This document shows, in pieces, positions 1 through 10,618 of a stretch of 64,000 bases of DNA. The DNA lies in assembly GCA_019925095.2 (NCBI GenBank), contig CM034389.1, positions 2,006,001 through 2,070,000 of the forward strand, read 5' to 3'. A model generated the notes under the pieces. It ran no database searches and was not told the origin of the DNA. It saw nothing but the letters and a program-made list of their open reading frames with translations. Made by a program: the position numbers and the translations under genes. The stretch is from Dendrolimus kikuchii (lineage: Eukaryota > Arthropoda > Insecta > Lepidoptera > Lasiocampidae). Position 1 is the first letter of the stretch, and each line of letters starts with the position of its first letter.

Positions 1-882
1 TGTATCCATTATTGTGTTTCGGAGGCGACTATCAATTAAAATCAGATCAATCATACTTTTCTGATCATTCATTCTCCATGTATACATGTGAATATCCTTA
101 TGATGGAATAGGGTGTTCGACACAAGCAAGTTTCTTTCCATGCATACGTCTATGATTGGCCTACCAGCATCGTTCACTCTCTTGTCACCATAGGGTCCAA
201 GGACAGCCTCAAGGCCGTCTCGTTTGGTCCCCACCCAGCCATTAAGATCACCACACATAATTAGTCTTTCGTTCCCTTCAGCCAGATCCAGAATTTCTCT
301 TACAGACTCCCAAAACTTCTCGAGTTCTTGGGGATCCGCTGAGCTTACGGGAGCATAAGCTGCGACCAGAAAAACTCGCGTGATCCCCAGTTTTAGGCGG
401 ACCCAGAGAAGTCTCGGGTTCACCAGACAATAAGCTTTTACTCCAGACACAAAGCGGGATGAGAGTAAGACGCCTACCCCCCCACTTGCACGCTCGTCCA
501 GGTCCACGCCGGACCACAGAGCAAGCATGCCACCGGGGAGGTCATCGACGTCGCACCCCTTCCGCTTTGTCTCTGTCAGACATAAGGCATCCAGGCTTCT
601 CTCATTCATTATATCAATCATTTCGTCCATCTTATCTTTCATTCCACCTCTCACATTCCACGTGCCTATACGGCACTCTGCTCCTCTCGACCCGCCAGGT
701 TTGGCGCTGCGTGAAGGGTGGCGGCCCCCTTCGCCGCATGCGCGAGAATCCACACCGACGGGGGCGCATCGGTGAGCGTCGCCTGCGGGGGACGCCCTAT
801 CGTGCACTGCACTCGGGTGAATCCTGGTCAGAATTGTGGCCCTCTGGGCCAGCGGGGATCGCGACGAGCACGCTTCTGACAT
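1..882 (-). pseudogene. RTE-like LINE ORF, N-terminal endonuclease part, open to the window edge
   Basis: Reading down from an ATG at 882, the frame stays open for 294 codons and runs off the left edge. It encodes an apurinic/apyrimidinic-type endonuclease as found at the N-terminus of RTE-like LINE proteins. I see RIGTWNVRGGMKDKMDEM (first catalytic Asn region), LCLTETKRKG (catalytic Glu), LVAAYAP, LIMCGDLNGWVG (Asp/Asn motif) and, near the edge, MIDLILID. Before the endonuclease lie about 75 Gly/Ser/Ala/Arg-rich residues of unclear role. The enzyme would nick chromosomal DNA to prime reverse transcription. The SDH motif and the RT domain are not in view, so only part of the protein is present. 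It faces away from the RTE C-terminus that starts at 889, and I infer both belong to one inverted insertion. Family assignment is by motif; the exact clade is less certain. Confidence 0.82.
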
Positions 883-888
883 GACCCC

Positions 889-1197
889 AAAGGAATGCTC
901 CGGTGGTTCGGGCATGTGGAAAGATTGCATGATGAAAGAATGACTAAACAGATATACAATGCAAAAGTGGATGGATGCAGAAGTCGTGCAAGGCCACGAC
1001 ACACCTTCCATGATCAAATTGATCGTGTACTTGCAATAGGTGATGTCAGGAGCCTTAAGAGCAGACGAACGTGCATGACAAGAGTTATGAATGTCAAAGA
1101 AGCAAGTGAGGTGTGTAAGAATAAGCCTGAATGGCGCTCTGTTGTTCGTGCCTACCCCGCAAGGGAACTGGCGTGAAGTTATGTATGTATGTATGTA
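889..1197 (+). mobile_element. RTE-like LINE 3' end with TATG-repeat tail
   Basis: Encodes the conserved C-terminus of the RTE-like family that recurs through the window: GMLRWFGHVERLHDERMTKQ, then RPRHTFHDQIDRVL, then VVRAYPARELA and stop at 1174-1176, followed by a (TATG)n tail. Codons before GMLRW are missing. It abuts the inverted endonuclease ORF at 888/889, which looks like a 5' inversion within a single insertion. Confidence 0.85.
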
Positions 1198-1821
1198 GAT
1201 GTAATTTATTTTGAACTGTTTTTGAAGTTTCTCGTGCAAATATGTTTTTTATATATTATGCTTATCCATAACTTGTTTGTTTCTGAGCCAATTTCGATCA
1301 CTCTTTTTGCGTTGGATTTAATATAACTTCGTATAAATTTTAGCTCTATTAGACTTTTTGTGTTTAAATGGTTTATTTAAATAAATGAATAAAAGGGATA
1401 TGTGGTTCAAAAAAACTGCCTATATTTTTTGAGTCTCGAGTGAAAAAATGTTAATTTTGATGTGTTAAGAATTCCCTCCAAAGGACAGCTCAAAAAAAGT
1501 TTAAGAGGTCGCTCCGAATTTTTTAAGATTTCAAAAATGGCCAAAATCTGTTTTTTTTTATTGATTTTTTTTTCGATACGGCATAATTTTATATACCAAA
1601 AAAATAAGTTTCTGAAAGTTTCAGTTCAAAATTTGAATTTTAAAAGGGCTTATATATTTTATTTAATGTACTAATGCATTACTTTCGATTTTTTCGAGTG
1701 AGTAATGCACTAGTAAATTTTAAAAAATTATGAGCCATCTTTTAAAATTCAAATTTTGAATTATTATTTATTTACTTCAGAAACATATCTATTTATCTAT
1801 CTATATATTTATATATCTATA
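1198..1821. other. AT-rich intergenic DNA
   Basis: No gene seen. Very AT-rich with homopolymer runs and a TCTA-type simple repeat at about 1790-1820. Around 1210-1440 there is text like the gttttgtttctgaaccaattttgat repeats near 49.8 and 50.2 kb, so this is probably a decayed dispersed repeat. Confidence 0.4.
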
Positions 1822-2081
1822 TCTTAATATATATAAATTACGTGTCACGTTGTTTGTCCGCGATGGACTCCTAAACTACTTGACGGATTTTAATCAAATT
1901 TGCACAGCGTGTGCAGTTTGATCCCACTTGAAAGATAGGATAGCTTACATTTGGACCCGGTAGGTGGCGCTGGAATCGGGTTTTTCCTTAAGGCACACGG
2001 AGAGTTTTAATAATAAAAAAATAAAAAAATATAGTTTTTACTATTAACTTTTGACAGAACGAAGTCTGTCCGGGCAGTTAG
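1822..2081 (+). mobile_element. Non-autonomous Helitron
   Basis: Starts TCTTAATATATATAAATTACG and ends with GC-rich GTCTGTCCGGGCAGTTAG then T; the expected terminal CTAG is TTAG here. The first ~150 bp is nearly identical to the better-preserved copy at 14497-14705. Carries no coding sequence, so it must depend on a Rep/helicase supplied elsewhere. Confidence 0.7.
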
Positions 2082-2336
2082 TATATAATAAGTGTATGAC
2101 TCTATTATCCCCAACATCCCCTATAAATCGACTAATTTAGAACAATTGGATGATTGCGCTCAACCTCTTGGCTAATAAAAAGAATAACCCAGAATAGTCC
2201 TGTCACATACGTCCTTGTTAAGCATGATGATGGTGGTTATATATGACGACAAACGGAGGCCAAATAAATCAACCGGCTTCACGACCAATGTCCTATCTGC
2301 AACATTTTTCACATTTTATTGTATTATATTTTGTTA

Positions 2337-3050
2337 TCTATACTAATATTATAAAGAGCAAAGATTTGTTTGTTTGTTTGCATTGAATAGGCTCCTAAAC
2401 TACTTAACCAATTTGAAAAATTCTTTCACTGCTGGCAAGCCACACTACCAGCGGGTGACATAGGTTATATTATATTTTCAAAAAAATTAGGGATCCTTAC
2501 TAAAACTCGAATAATGTAACCCAAGGTGTAAAAAAAAATACCTAAAATCGCGTGCGCTGCGAAAACTATTGATGATAGAATAAAATATTGTACTACGACT
2601 TTGCAGAACACATCATTATTTACAAAAAGTGTCGCGACAGCATATGCCTAACTAATATAGTTCTGCCACAAGAAGAGTTCTTTTATTTTAAAAATTTAAT
2701 TAAAATGCCGCCGCTAGAAAAGTCTCTTTATTTGTATCTTGGTATTCATCCTTATCAAATTAAATTACTTTATATTCAAGACTGCTTCAATACCATTATA
2801 TAACTTTTTGAATTATTCAATTCGGACATTCCATTCGAAAGATATCACGAGTTTAAAAATGTAAGTGTTAGAAAAAATGTTGCGTGGTCGCCGCGCACCC
2901 TAATCGGCTAGATAGGCTTATGCGATGTAGGCGTCACTAGGGTACGGGCTGTACGGGAGGGGAAATATTTTGAATTCGCTTAGTAGGTAATTAAACTCAA
3001 CAAAAAAAGTTATTTTTACATACCCGTGCGAAACCGGGGCGGACCGCTAG
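2337..3050 (+). mobile_element. Non-autonomous Helitron, Lep1-like
   Basis: Begins TCTATACTAATATTATAAAG after an A and ends in a GC-rich hairpin (CGTGCGAAACCGGGGCGGACCG) then CTAG and T, the classical Helitron ends. About 180 bp of its interior (2751-2945) recurs directly upstream of the R1 element at 54718-54893. The 71-codon ORF inside has no recognisable product. Confidence 0.75.
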
Positions 3051-3154
3051 TCATATATAATGTTAATAAATATATTTATTTATATTATTTTTTATATAAG
3101 TATATATTGGTAATCTATAATATAATAATAAATATGTCTGGATTTATATATGTA

Positions 3155-3383
3155 CTAGCTGTGCCCGCGACGTCGTCCGCGTGGAATTTGCTTTCAAAAC
3201 CCTCCGATCTTGAAACATTCTTCGTTGGTGCTCCGCCCCTATTGGTCTTAGCGTGATGATATATAGCCTATAGCCTTCCTCGATAAATAGGCTATCTAAC
3301 GCTGAATTTTTCAAATCAGACCAGTAGTTCCTGAGATTAGCGCGTTCAATCAAACAAACACTTCAGCTTTATATAGGTATATC
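3155..3383 (-). mobile_element. Non-autonomous Helitron, CTGTGCCCGCGAC family
   Basis: On the plus strand it starts CTAGCTGTGCCCGCGACGTC and ends in TTTATATAGGTATA. Read on the minus strand this is the family with 5' TCTTATACTAATATATAAAGC and 3' GCGGGCACAGCTAG. The 5' end is slightly decayed, so the right boundary is approximate. Confidence 0.7.
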
Positions 3384-3473
3384 AAGTATAATATGGAACG
3401 TTTATAAGAAAATAACCTACGAAATTAATTTCTGGATACCTCAAAGCGTATTTTCAATAGAACATTAAACAAA

Positions 3474-3627
3474 GGTGATGTCAGGAGCCTTAACAACAGA
3501 CGAGCGTGCATGACAAGAGCTATGAATGTCAAAGAAGCGAGTGAGGTGTGTAAGAACAAGCCTGAATGGCGCTCTGTTGTTCGTGCCTACCCCGCTAGGG
3601 AACTGGCGTGAAGCTATGTATGTATGT
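3474..3627 (+). mobile_element. RTE-like LINE, 5'-truncated, with 12-bp TSD
   Basis: Only the last ~40 codons (GDVRSLNNRRACMTRAMNV ... AYPARELA stop) and the (TATG)n tail. It is flanked by the perfect direct repeat acattaaacaaa at 3462-3473 and 3628-3639, direct evidence of target-primed reverse transcription. Confidence 0.92.
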
Positions 3628-3676
3628 ACATTAAACAAATTGCAAGCCACAATAAGCAAGATGGCGTTGTACTGAG

Positions 3677-3913
3677 TTTTTTTTTTTTTATTGCAGGAGA
3701 TCAACAGACAGGCAGACGACCCACTCCATGGAAAGCGGTTACCATCGCCTATGGACATTTGCAACACCAAAGGTGCTTGAAATGCGCTGCTGCTCTCTTA
3801 AGGGAGACTGGAACCTGGTCACTAATGCCGGAACACAACTCAAGGTTGTTATGACGACATACTTTAGACCAGGGGTGGTAGCCATCCAGTCGGGCAAATG
3901 CCCTACCACCTGG
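3677..3913 (-). mobile_element. LINE-S copy, short form
   Basis: Member of the abundant family: poly(A) tail (poly(T) on plus), tail segment CTGATCTCCTGCAATAA, GTGTTGCAAATGTCCATAGG, then the AACCTTGAGTTGTGTTCCGGC block. The copy stops sharply at CCACCTGG (3906-3913), an endpoint shared with four other copies, and lacks the CCGTGCAGGAACGG start of the long form. Confidence 0.9.
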
Positions 3914-4156
3914 GAGTTACTTAACAGTCTAAATTTTAATACAAATAATTGAATCATAATTAAATTACTACTCTCACAGATGGTTCATCTAATCGAGTTT
4001 TGGTAATTCAATTAAGAAATAATGAATTTATAATAACATTTGAAATCAAGCAACTTATTAAACTTTGAACACTCAACATTAAAGGAGGGCTATTATTAGA
4101 TTATTTGTCTGTCTGTACAGTATAAAATATACAAGTGTAATAATCTATATCAAATA

Positions 4157-4396
4157 CTAGCTGTGCCCGCGATGTCGTCTGCGTGGTATTTGCTTTCAAA
4201 ACCCTCCTATTTTGAAACATTCTTCATTGTTGCTCCGCCCCTATTGATCTTAGCGTGATGATATATAGCCTATAGCCTTCCTCGATAAATGGGCTATCTA
4301 ACACTGAAAGAATTTTTCAAATCAGACTAGTAGTTCCTGAGATTAGCGCGTTCAAACAAACAAGAAAACTCTTCAGCTTTATATATTAGTATAAGA
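4157..4396 (-). mobile_element. Non-autonomous Helitron, CTGTGCCCGCGAC family
   Basis: Well-preserved ends. Plus strand reads A|CTAGCTGTGCCCGCG ... TATATTAGTATAAGA|T, i.e. 5' TCTTATACTAATATATAAAG and 3' CTAG on the minus strand, inserted between A and T. It contains the conserved GCGTTCAAACAAACAAG and GATGATATATAGCCTATAGC blocks. Confidence 0.82.
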
Positions 4397-4589
4397 TAAG
4401 ATATCAATTTTGAAATTAAACTCAAAATCAAAGAATAACAATTATCATGCTCGAGTACTGCAATAAGAAATTAAATACTTACTTGATAATGGATTCAAAA
4501 TGTTTTGGGCAAAGCTCTTAAACATTCTATTACAAAAAGTACAATCGTACACTGAATTGTTAATAAATACTTAAAAAAAAAATACGAAC

Positions 4590-4910
4590 AACTTTGAACG
4601 ACTCCCGGAAAATTTCCCGCTGCTATCCCGGGATGAAAATTATTACACATTTTATAACATAAAACTTGTTATGGGCCGGTGAAAAAATCGCACTGGAATT
4701 CCAAATTTTTTCAATCTGATCATCCTAAATCATTCCCAGAAAAAATCCCGCGGTATTCCTGGGATAAACAGTAGCCCAGATTTTAAGTCTAAGAATTTGC
4801 TGTCGATCAGCGAAAACCGCATTGAAACCGGCGCGGTAGTTTTGATGTAAATCCCGAATAAACAGACAAGAAAACTAAAAAAAAATGCATCGTGTTCTCC
4901 GTCGTTTATA
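4590..4910. repeat. Dispersed repeat, paralogue of 17.3-18.3 kb
   Basis: Shares GTCTAAGAATTTGCTGT, GATCAGCGAAAACC, AAATGCATCGTGTTCTCC and a TATTCCAG-poly(T) end with 17450-18270, but without the R1 fragment that splits that copy. It therefore serves as an uninterrupted reference for that insertion. Confidence 0.7.
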
Positions 4911-5167
4911 TAGTGAATTTATTCCAGTTTTTTTTTTAATAGCTTCAATGTACAGATGCCATATTTGTATTTACAATATATTTTATGTTTTACTAAAGTC
5001 CATAAAATAATCGATTAATCTTATTGACTCTCAGTATAGCATGTATCTATCTGCCTACACAAGTAATTTACATAAGTATTTCCATTCCATATTATGTATG
5101 TATGTACTGCAAATTTTGCGTACTTACTGATTTGGTAGTAAAAAACCTTTGCACAAATTTAAAACAT

Positions 5168-5309
5168 ACATATATAACTTCACGCCAGTTCCCTTGCGGG
5201 GTAGGCACGAACAACAGAGCGCCATTTAGGACCATTCTTATACACCTCACTTGCTTCTTTGACATTCATAACTCTTGTCATGCACACTCGTCTGTTCTTA
5301 AGGCTTTTG
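5168..5309 (-). mobile_element. RTE-like LINE, 5'-truncated, with 13-bp TSD
   Basis: Reverse-oriented copy of the last ~35 codons plus tail. Flanked by the perfect direct repeat aaatttaaaacat at 5155-5167 and 5310-5322. Confidence 0.9.
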
Positions 5310-5375
5310 AAATTTAAAACATTGTTTGAAATTCCCTTATTACTCGTAAAACCGAAAATATGAAATTATAAACAT

Positions 5376-5780
5376 TATAACAGACGAGCGTGCATAAGAG
5401 CTACGTTCCACTAGGGACTCACAACGACCACGTTCACGACCGCGATTTATCCCGTTCCACTTGCTTGTCGGCGTTAAAATCGTAAACTCAAGTGGAACGG
5501 CTATTCGACCCACCTCTTGACATGGGTCGTGAGCAGTTTGTGTTCGAAAATGATGACGTCATTAGTGACGTTTTCGCCACGACCACAACGACCGCGGTCG
5601 CTTTGTGGAACGGCTAATTGAGCATTTTGGGCGTTGTGAGCTACTAATGGATCGCTCTAGACAAGAGTTATGAATGTAAAAGAAGCAAGTGAGGTGTGTA
5701 AGAATAAGCCTGAATGGCGCTCTGTTGTTCGTGCCTACCCCGCAAGGGAACTGGCGTGAAGTTATGTATGTATGTATGTG
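5376..5780 (+). mobile_element. RTE-like LINE 3' end split by a MITE
   Basis: The copy begins CAGACGAGCGTGCAT, is interrupted, and resumes at ACAAGAGTTATGAATG through AYPARELA, stop and the TATG tail. Possible 7-bp TSD taaacat at 5369-5375 and 5781-5787. The uninterrupted sequence at this point is seen in several sister copies. Confidence 0.8.
5396..5660. mobile_element. MITE nested in an RTE-like copy
   Basis: About 260 bp absent from all sister RTE copies. The two ends are imperfect inverted repeats (CTACGTTCCACTAGGGACTCACAACG against CTAGAGCGATCCATTAGTAGCTCACAACG). Short AAGAG/ACAAGAG direct repeats at the edges suggest a target duplication. The interior holds GTTCCACTTG/CAAGTGGAACG inverted words and a TGACGTCA-type palindrome. 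No ORF, so a non-autonomous DNA transposon; superfamily not assigned. Confidence 0.7.
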
Positions 5781-5803
5781 TAAACATGCCGTTTAGAATT
5801 TTA

Positions 5804-6373
5804 TCTAATATATAAAATTCTCGTGTCACAGTTTTCGTTGCCATACTCCTCCGAAACGGCTTGACCGATTTTGATGAAATTGTTTGTGCTTATCCGGTAT
5901 CTATGAGAATCGGCCAACATCTATTTTTCATCCCCCTAAATGTTAGGGGTAGTCCACCCCCAAATTTTTTATTTATTTTTATACAAAATTTTTAATTTCT
6001 ATTTTTTTATGATACAGCATTAAAAATACATACAACCCTAAATTTTCACCCCTCTACGATCAACCCCTATTTTTTATTTGTTAATTATAAACTTTAATTT
6101 TTTGGCAAGATTTTTAATCTTATTTCGTCATTACTTAGAATAAAAAAAAATATATTACTCTTTTAGATTCACAATTGGAACCGGTAGGTGGCGCTGCGAT
6201 TTGGTTCTGGAATCCTCCTAATCACCTGGAGCGATTTTGGTGATTTTGTTTTTGTCTGTCTGAGTGGTTACCCGGATGGTTTAGATTCGCAATTAGAACC
6301 GGTACGTGGCTCTGGGATCGGGTTCTAGAATTTTATTTTTTAAAGGCAGGACAACGTCTGCCGGGGCCGCTAG
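5804..6373 (+). mobile_element. Non-autonomous Helitron with one 118-bp-type unit
   Basis: Starts A|TCTAATATATAAAATTCTCG and ends GGACAACGTCTGCCGGGGCCGCTAG|T. Near the 3' end (about 6215-6330) it carries a single copy of the CACCTGGAGCGATTTTGGTG ... CCCGGATGGTTTAGATTCGC module that is amplified in tandem at 14.8-15.9 kb. Confidence 0.82.
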
Positions 6374-6703
6374 TAATGTTATAGATATTAATGTCTGCTG
6401 AGCACGCCAGTATCTTGTGACTCATTGCACGAGTGAAAGTGTCGTGAAAGCTGTTTGGTTCGATTCTTAGTAACAGACGTTGAGGAAAATAAATAAAAGT
6501 AATTTGTTTGTGTGTTCATTTTATTTGTAGTTTAAATAACTTTTATTTTCCATTTTTAGGGTTCCGCCGCCATTTTGGTATAAACGGTAACATTATACAA
6601 TCGTCCCCGTCTGTCTGTGTATATTACAGCTAAGCTAGATCTACATGAACTGAATATCGTAGGAAGATATAACCTGTATAACGCTACAAAGTTATAAAGT
6701 GAA

Positions 6704-7035
6704 GGAGTTTTTGTTGGGAACTGAAAGGAGATGTTGTGCTGTGCAGTTTTATTTTCTAAAAATGTGTAAAATTACTCTAAAATGAACAATAGTTGTAGGA
6801 TATTGATAGTTTTTGAGTAGTATCTATGTGTTTTGTGAGAAATGTGAACTGTATAGTCAAATGTGGCCTTTTGAGTTGTCATAAGAACTCCGTTGAATGG
6901 CACCAGCTGATAACCTACAGTTCAGCTGTGCTACACATAGGCTTAAGAAAATGAAGAAACTATATTGTAAACTAAGATCCGGCTTAAAGGCCTAGCTGTC
7001 AAGCCATAAACTTAATAAAAATAAAAATAAATAAA
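6704..7035 (+). mobile_element. SINE-like retroposon with GGCGGGAACT head, poly(A)-type tail
   Basis: Full-length-looking copy bounded by the perfect 12-bp direct repeat ttataaagtgaa (6692-6703, 7036-7047). Starts GGAGTTTTTGTTGGGAACTG and ends GGCTTAAAGGCCTAGCTGTC, AAGCCATAAA then an A-rich tail. The copy at 13053-13366 starts at the same base and has the same tail. No tRNA-like A/B boxes were recognised. Not identified with any named SINE. Confidence 0.82.
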
Positions 7036-7069
7036 TTATAAAGTGAAATCGCAAAAAATATTCATATAA

Positions 7070-7367
7070 CTAGCTGACCCGGCAAACTTCGTACCGCCTT
7101 AGAATCAATAAATAAAAAACATCAAACAATCAAAACAAAAAAAAATGAAAAAAAGAATTCACTTTTAAATTTAATTTGATTTCTGAACGACTTTTAAATT
7201 TATTTGATTTCTAAACGACGGGACGAACATCAAATGTTTGACAGGTAGGAATAGTTTGTAAGGGAAAGCGAAATTGTTATTACTAAAACCAAAATTAGTC
7301 AAATCAGTCGAGCCGTTCTAGAGTTTTAGCGAGACTAACGAACAGCAATTGATTTTTATATATAAGA
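7070..7367 (-). mobile_element. Non-autonomous Helitron, CTGACCCGGCAAAC family
   Basis: Plus strand starts CTAGCTGACCCGGCAAACTT and ends CAATTGATTTTTATATATAAGA. A plus-strand relative lies at 11945-12385 (TCTATATATATATAAAAATC ... GCCAGGTCAGCTAG). Confidence 0.78.
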
Positions 7368-7396
7368 TTAGAGATATATATGTATATATTATACAC

Positions 7397-7648
7397 TTTT
7401 TTTTTTTGTTTTTGACAATCGGCAGACAAACACACACATTGTATATCCCCAAATTAAGCAAGTTACGCTTGTGTTATGGGTAATATACAACGGACTACTC
7501 TGGGGCCGATCCCAGACACCCAGACCATAGTAAATAACGGATAAAATACTTTTCCGAAATTTACTATACCAGGAATCGAACCCGGAGCCTCTGCGTTGCA
7601 GTGAGGTAGGCCGGCAAAGGCTTAGCCCGCTCAACCACAGAGGCCGTC
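7397..7648 (-). mobile_element. tRNA-derived SINE
   Basis: On the minus strand it opens GACGGCCTCTGTGGTTGAGC (A-box-like TGGTTGAGCGGGC), then a B box in CTCCGGGTTCGATTCCTGG, an unrelated body and a terminal A-run (T-run at 7397-7407 on plus). The internal promoter boxes and A tail mark a SINE transcribed by RNA polymerase III. No convincing TSD seen. Confidence 0.8.
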
Positions 7649-8068
7649 ATGAAATCTTTGTCTTCCGTGATCACGGCTACTGAAAAGTGGCCAAACGTCG
7701 GAATAATAAAAATCAAATTACCAAGCTTAAAACAATAAAACTTAGTTTTATTATGTATACTAGTAGTGAAAACTTAGGTCTTACTCCCCCACTGGCTACG
7801 GGAAGCTTAAGCTTCAAATGTCTATCGTTGAATGTGCTCTAAGGCTGTTTTACATGTCCACTGGTCTGTTACTTTTTATGTGTATCATTTTCACCACCGC
7901 TGACTTTGTGTATTGGCAGTATGGCTTGGATATCTACACCCCACGCTATAACGGGAAAACATGGAGGTATAACCTATTTCGGAGTCGGCATTGTTGGCAA
8001 CTTCAACATAACCAAATCAAATCATTTCTTTTCTTAAAAAACATGCTTAGTAAAAATATTAGATGACG

Positions 8069-8382
8069 TTTTTTTATTTTTTTTTATTGCAGGAGTTCAG
8101 CAGACAGGCAGACGGCTCACTCGATGGAAAGCGGTTACCATCGCCTATGGACATTTGCAACACCGGGCTACAAATGCGCTGCTGCTCTCTTAAGGGAGTC
8201 TGGAACCTGGTCACTAATGCCGGAACACAACTCAAGGTTATGGCGGAATGCTCTAGACCAGGGGTGGTCGCCATCCAGTCGGGCAAATGCCCTACCACCT
8301 GGCTGTGGGTTGTTTAGTCGCCTCTTTCGACAGGCCGCCCGGCCGCAGGAAATTGTATTCTTTCTCCGTTCCTGCACGGATA
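8069..8382 (-). mobile_element. LINE-S copy, long form
   Basis: Near-complete copy from poly(A) tail to TATCCGTGCAGGAACGG start. A few bases are missing in the CACCTTTGGTGTTGC region. Confidence 0.92.
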
Positions 8383-8455
8383 AAATGTTGATGTTTAACA
8401 TGTTTTTGCCCTTTCAGGCATGTAAATAGTAATTAAGTTGAAACATAATATAATA

Positions 8456-9060
8456 TGTCGGGTTCACGTCGGAAGCGAACGAATGACGCTCCGAGAATAA
8501 CACGATAATAATCTGAAATATTATAATCAAAGTTTATTACACTAGAATTACCACAACTACGATATTAAATATTGCACAATAATACACAGAAATATTAGGA
8601 CAACTCCAACAGTTGCATCCACGCTTATCAGGTGTCGATCAGCAATTTGCCCTCCAAGAATACTGCTATTATCAAGCAGTAATTATCGACCACAATGTAT
8701 TATGTTGTCCTCGTCGAAGACTGTCATCGTAGACTCTCGTGTAGACCGTCGTTGTGGACTACTTGTTGTAGACTGCCGATTCAAGACTGCCCCTCTTCTG
8801 CCCGAACACCGCGTATTTAAGAGGTCCTCATAGCGCGCCGCAGTGACACCATCCGGTAATGCTGTGGCGCCACTTCAGTCATACGTATTAATTACCAACA
8901 TCCGGTTACTCCATTTCCGACATCCGTTAGCTTAATAATAAATGCTTCTACATTGACATCCGGTTTAAACGACTTCCGATTACTACATTAAAGAACACTA
9001 TCCGGTCATTGACTACTTCCCTCATATGGTTATTTTATAATAACAAAGACGATTCCTACA
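8456..9060 (-). mobile_element. Probable solo LTR
   Basis: About 605 bp with inverted TGT...ACA termini (TGTCGGGTTCACG at left, GATTCCTACA at right). Read on minus it contains a TATA-like CTTAAATACGCGG and, downstream, AATAAACTTTG, in the order expected of LTR promoter and poly(A) signals. Repeated short words (ATCCGGT) fill the U3-like part. No internal retroviral coding region adjoins it. No clear TSD. Confidence 0.5.
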
Positions 9061-9078
9061 TATACATATAATATAACA

Positions 9079-9392
9079 TTTTTTTTTTATTGCAGGAGAT
9101 CAGCAGCCAGGCAGACGGCCCACTTGATGGAAAGCGGTTACCATCGCCTATGGACATTTGCAACACCGAAGGTGCTACAAATACGCTGCTGCTCTCTTAA
9201 AGGAAACTGGAACCTGGTCACTAATGCCGGAACACAACTCAAGGTTGTTATGGCGACATGCTTTAGACTAGAGGTGGTAGCCATCCAGTCGGGCAAATGC
9301 CCTACCACCTAGCTGTGGGTTGTTAAGTCGTCTCTTACGACAGGCCGCCCGGCCGCAGGAAATTGTATTCTTTCTCCGTTCCTGCACGGATA
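9079..9392 (-). mobile_element. LINE-S copy, long form
   Basis: Complete from poly(A) to CCGTGCAGG. ATAATAT occurs just outside both ends and may be the target duplication. The right end touches a foldback repeat. Confidence 0.92.
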
Positions 9393-9400
9393 ATATTATT

Positions 9401-9822
9401 GAAGTGAAACTTCTATAATATAGACTTCTTAGGATTTTTTCTGTCACGAAAAAGCGTTACGGCCGCGTGGAGGGGGTAGATGGTATATCGAGTGGTGAAA
9501 GGCGGCATAATTTTAGAGTAGACTATAGATATTTTTTTGGTTCCGGATCGAATTCAGGTTTTAGTTTGATAATATAAAATATGTTTAAATAAAAAATGCA
9601 TTCATTAAAATGTACCTAACCTAACCAAATCATAATTTGCGCTAAATCTGCGAAAAATCGAAATGTGTGCTGGGACACATAGTGGAAGTGAAACTTCAAC
9701 GAACAAGTGGAAAAACGAATCGCAACGGACAAGTGGCAAAACGAATCGCATCAAAATTTTAACTTGAAGTTTTACGGGCAATTTTTTTGCGATTCGTTTT
9801 GCCACTTGTCCGTTGCAATGTG
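9401..9822. repeat. Foldback (hairpin) repeat, loop-deleted copy
   Basis: Opens GAAGTGAAACTTCTATA, contains GTTACGGCCGCGTGGAGG and AAAATGTACCTAACCTAACC, and ends with inverted arms around GTGGCAAAACGAATCGCA. Compared with the copies at 30.8 and 36.3 kb the hairpin loop and inner arm are missing. Confidence 0.75.
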
Positions 9823-9939
9823 TTTTTCCAATTTTAATAAGTTTACGTAACTATAAGACAGCTTATCATGTTTTTTGTAATTTTTGTGTCAAAGCTACTG
9901 ACCTGCAGGCATAACGTCACGATGCCATCGGTAAAGTTG

Positions 9940-10255
9940 CCGTGCAGGAACGGAGAAAGAATACAATTTCTTGCGGCCGGGCAGCCTGTCGTAAGAGGCG
10001 ACTTAACAACCCACAGCCAGGTGGTAGGGCATTTGCCCGACTGGATGGCTACCACCCCTGGTCTAAAGTATGTCGCCAAACAACCTTAAGTTGTGTTCCA
10101 GCATTAGTGATTAGGTTCCAGTTTCCCTTAAGAGAGCAGCAGCGCATTTGTAGCAACTTTGGTGTTGCAAATGTCCATAGGCGATGGTAACCGCTTCCCA
10201 TCAAGTGGGCCGTTTGCCTGTCTGCTGATCTGCTGCAATAAAAAATAAAAAAAAA
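9940..10255 (+). mobile_element. LINE-S copy, long form
   Basis: Plus-strand copy from CCGTGCAGGAACGG to the A-rich tail at 10237-10255. Confidence 0.92.
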
Positions 10256-10618
10256 GTGTGATAGCAACTAGATTGAGAGGATGTTAGTCAATAATTGAAT
10301 AAATTGGACAATTAAAATGCCTTCTCCATTTTTTCGTAGATAGGTAGGCTTTGGGGGAGCCGTGAGCCATGACCTTTGCACAGCGTTTTCCTCATCAGTG
10401 ACTTCGCCTTGGACAGATGGACCCGTTGCTGTGCAATTTGAGGGGACGTCATTTTCAAGGTTCATTTAAGCCACCGTTTCACCTTCATTAGAAAATTTTG
10501 ACCTTCAACTGCTTTTATATACTTAAATGATACAAAAAACTTGAAATTGCCTTTATTTTGTGATTTCTGGAGCACACTGCATGCAATCCAACGTTTATAT
10601 AGTGGGAAAGTAGAATAT

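Noticed and set aside
459..884. Plus-strand 141-codon frame at the left end
   Set aside because: Antisense of the RTE-like endonuclease frame, which has clear catalytic motifs on the minus strand.
2588..2803. 71-codon frame inside a Helitron as a captured gene
   Set aside because: Low-complexity, no recognisable motif, and not preserved in the related segment at 54.7 kb.
8074..8429. 60-110-codon frames on both strands of almost every LINE-S copy
   Set aside because: They recur because the repeat recurs. They shift freely between copies and match no protein, apart from the last few codons shared with the LINE ORF.
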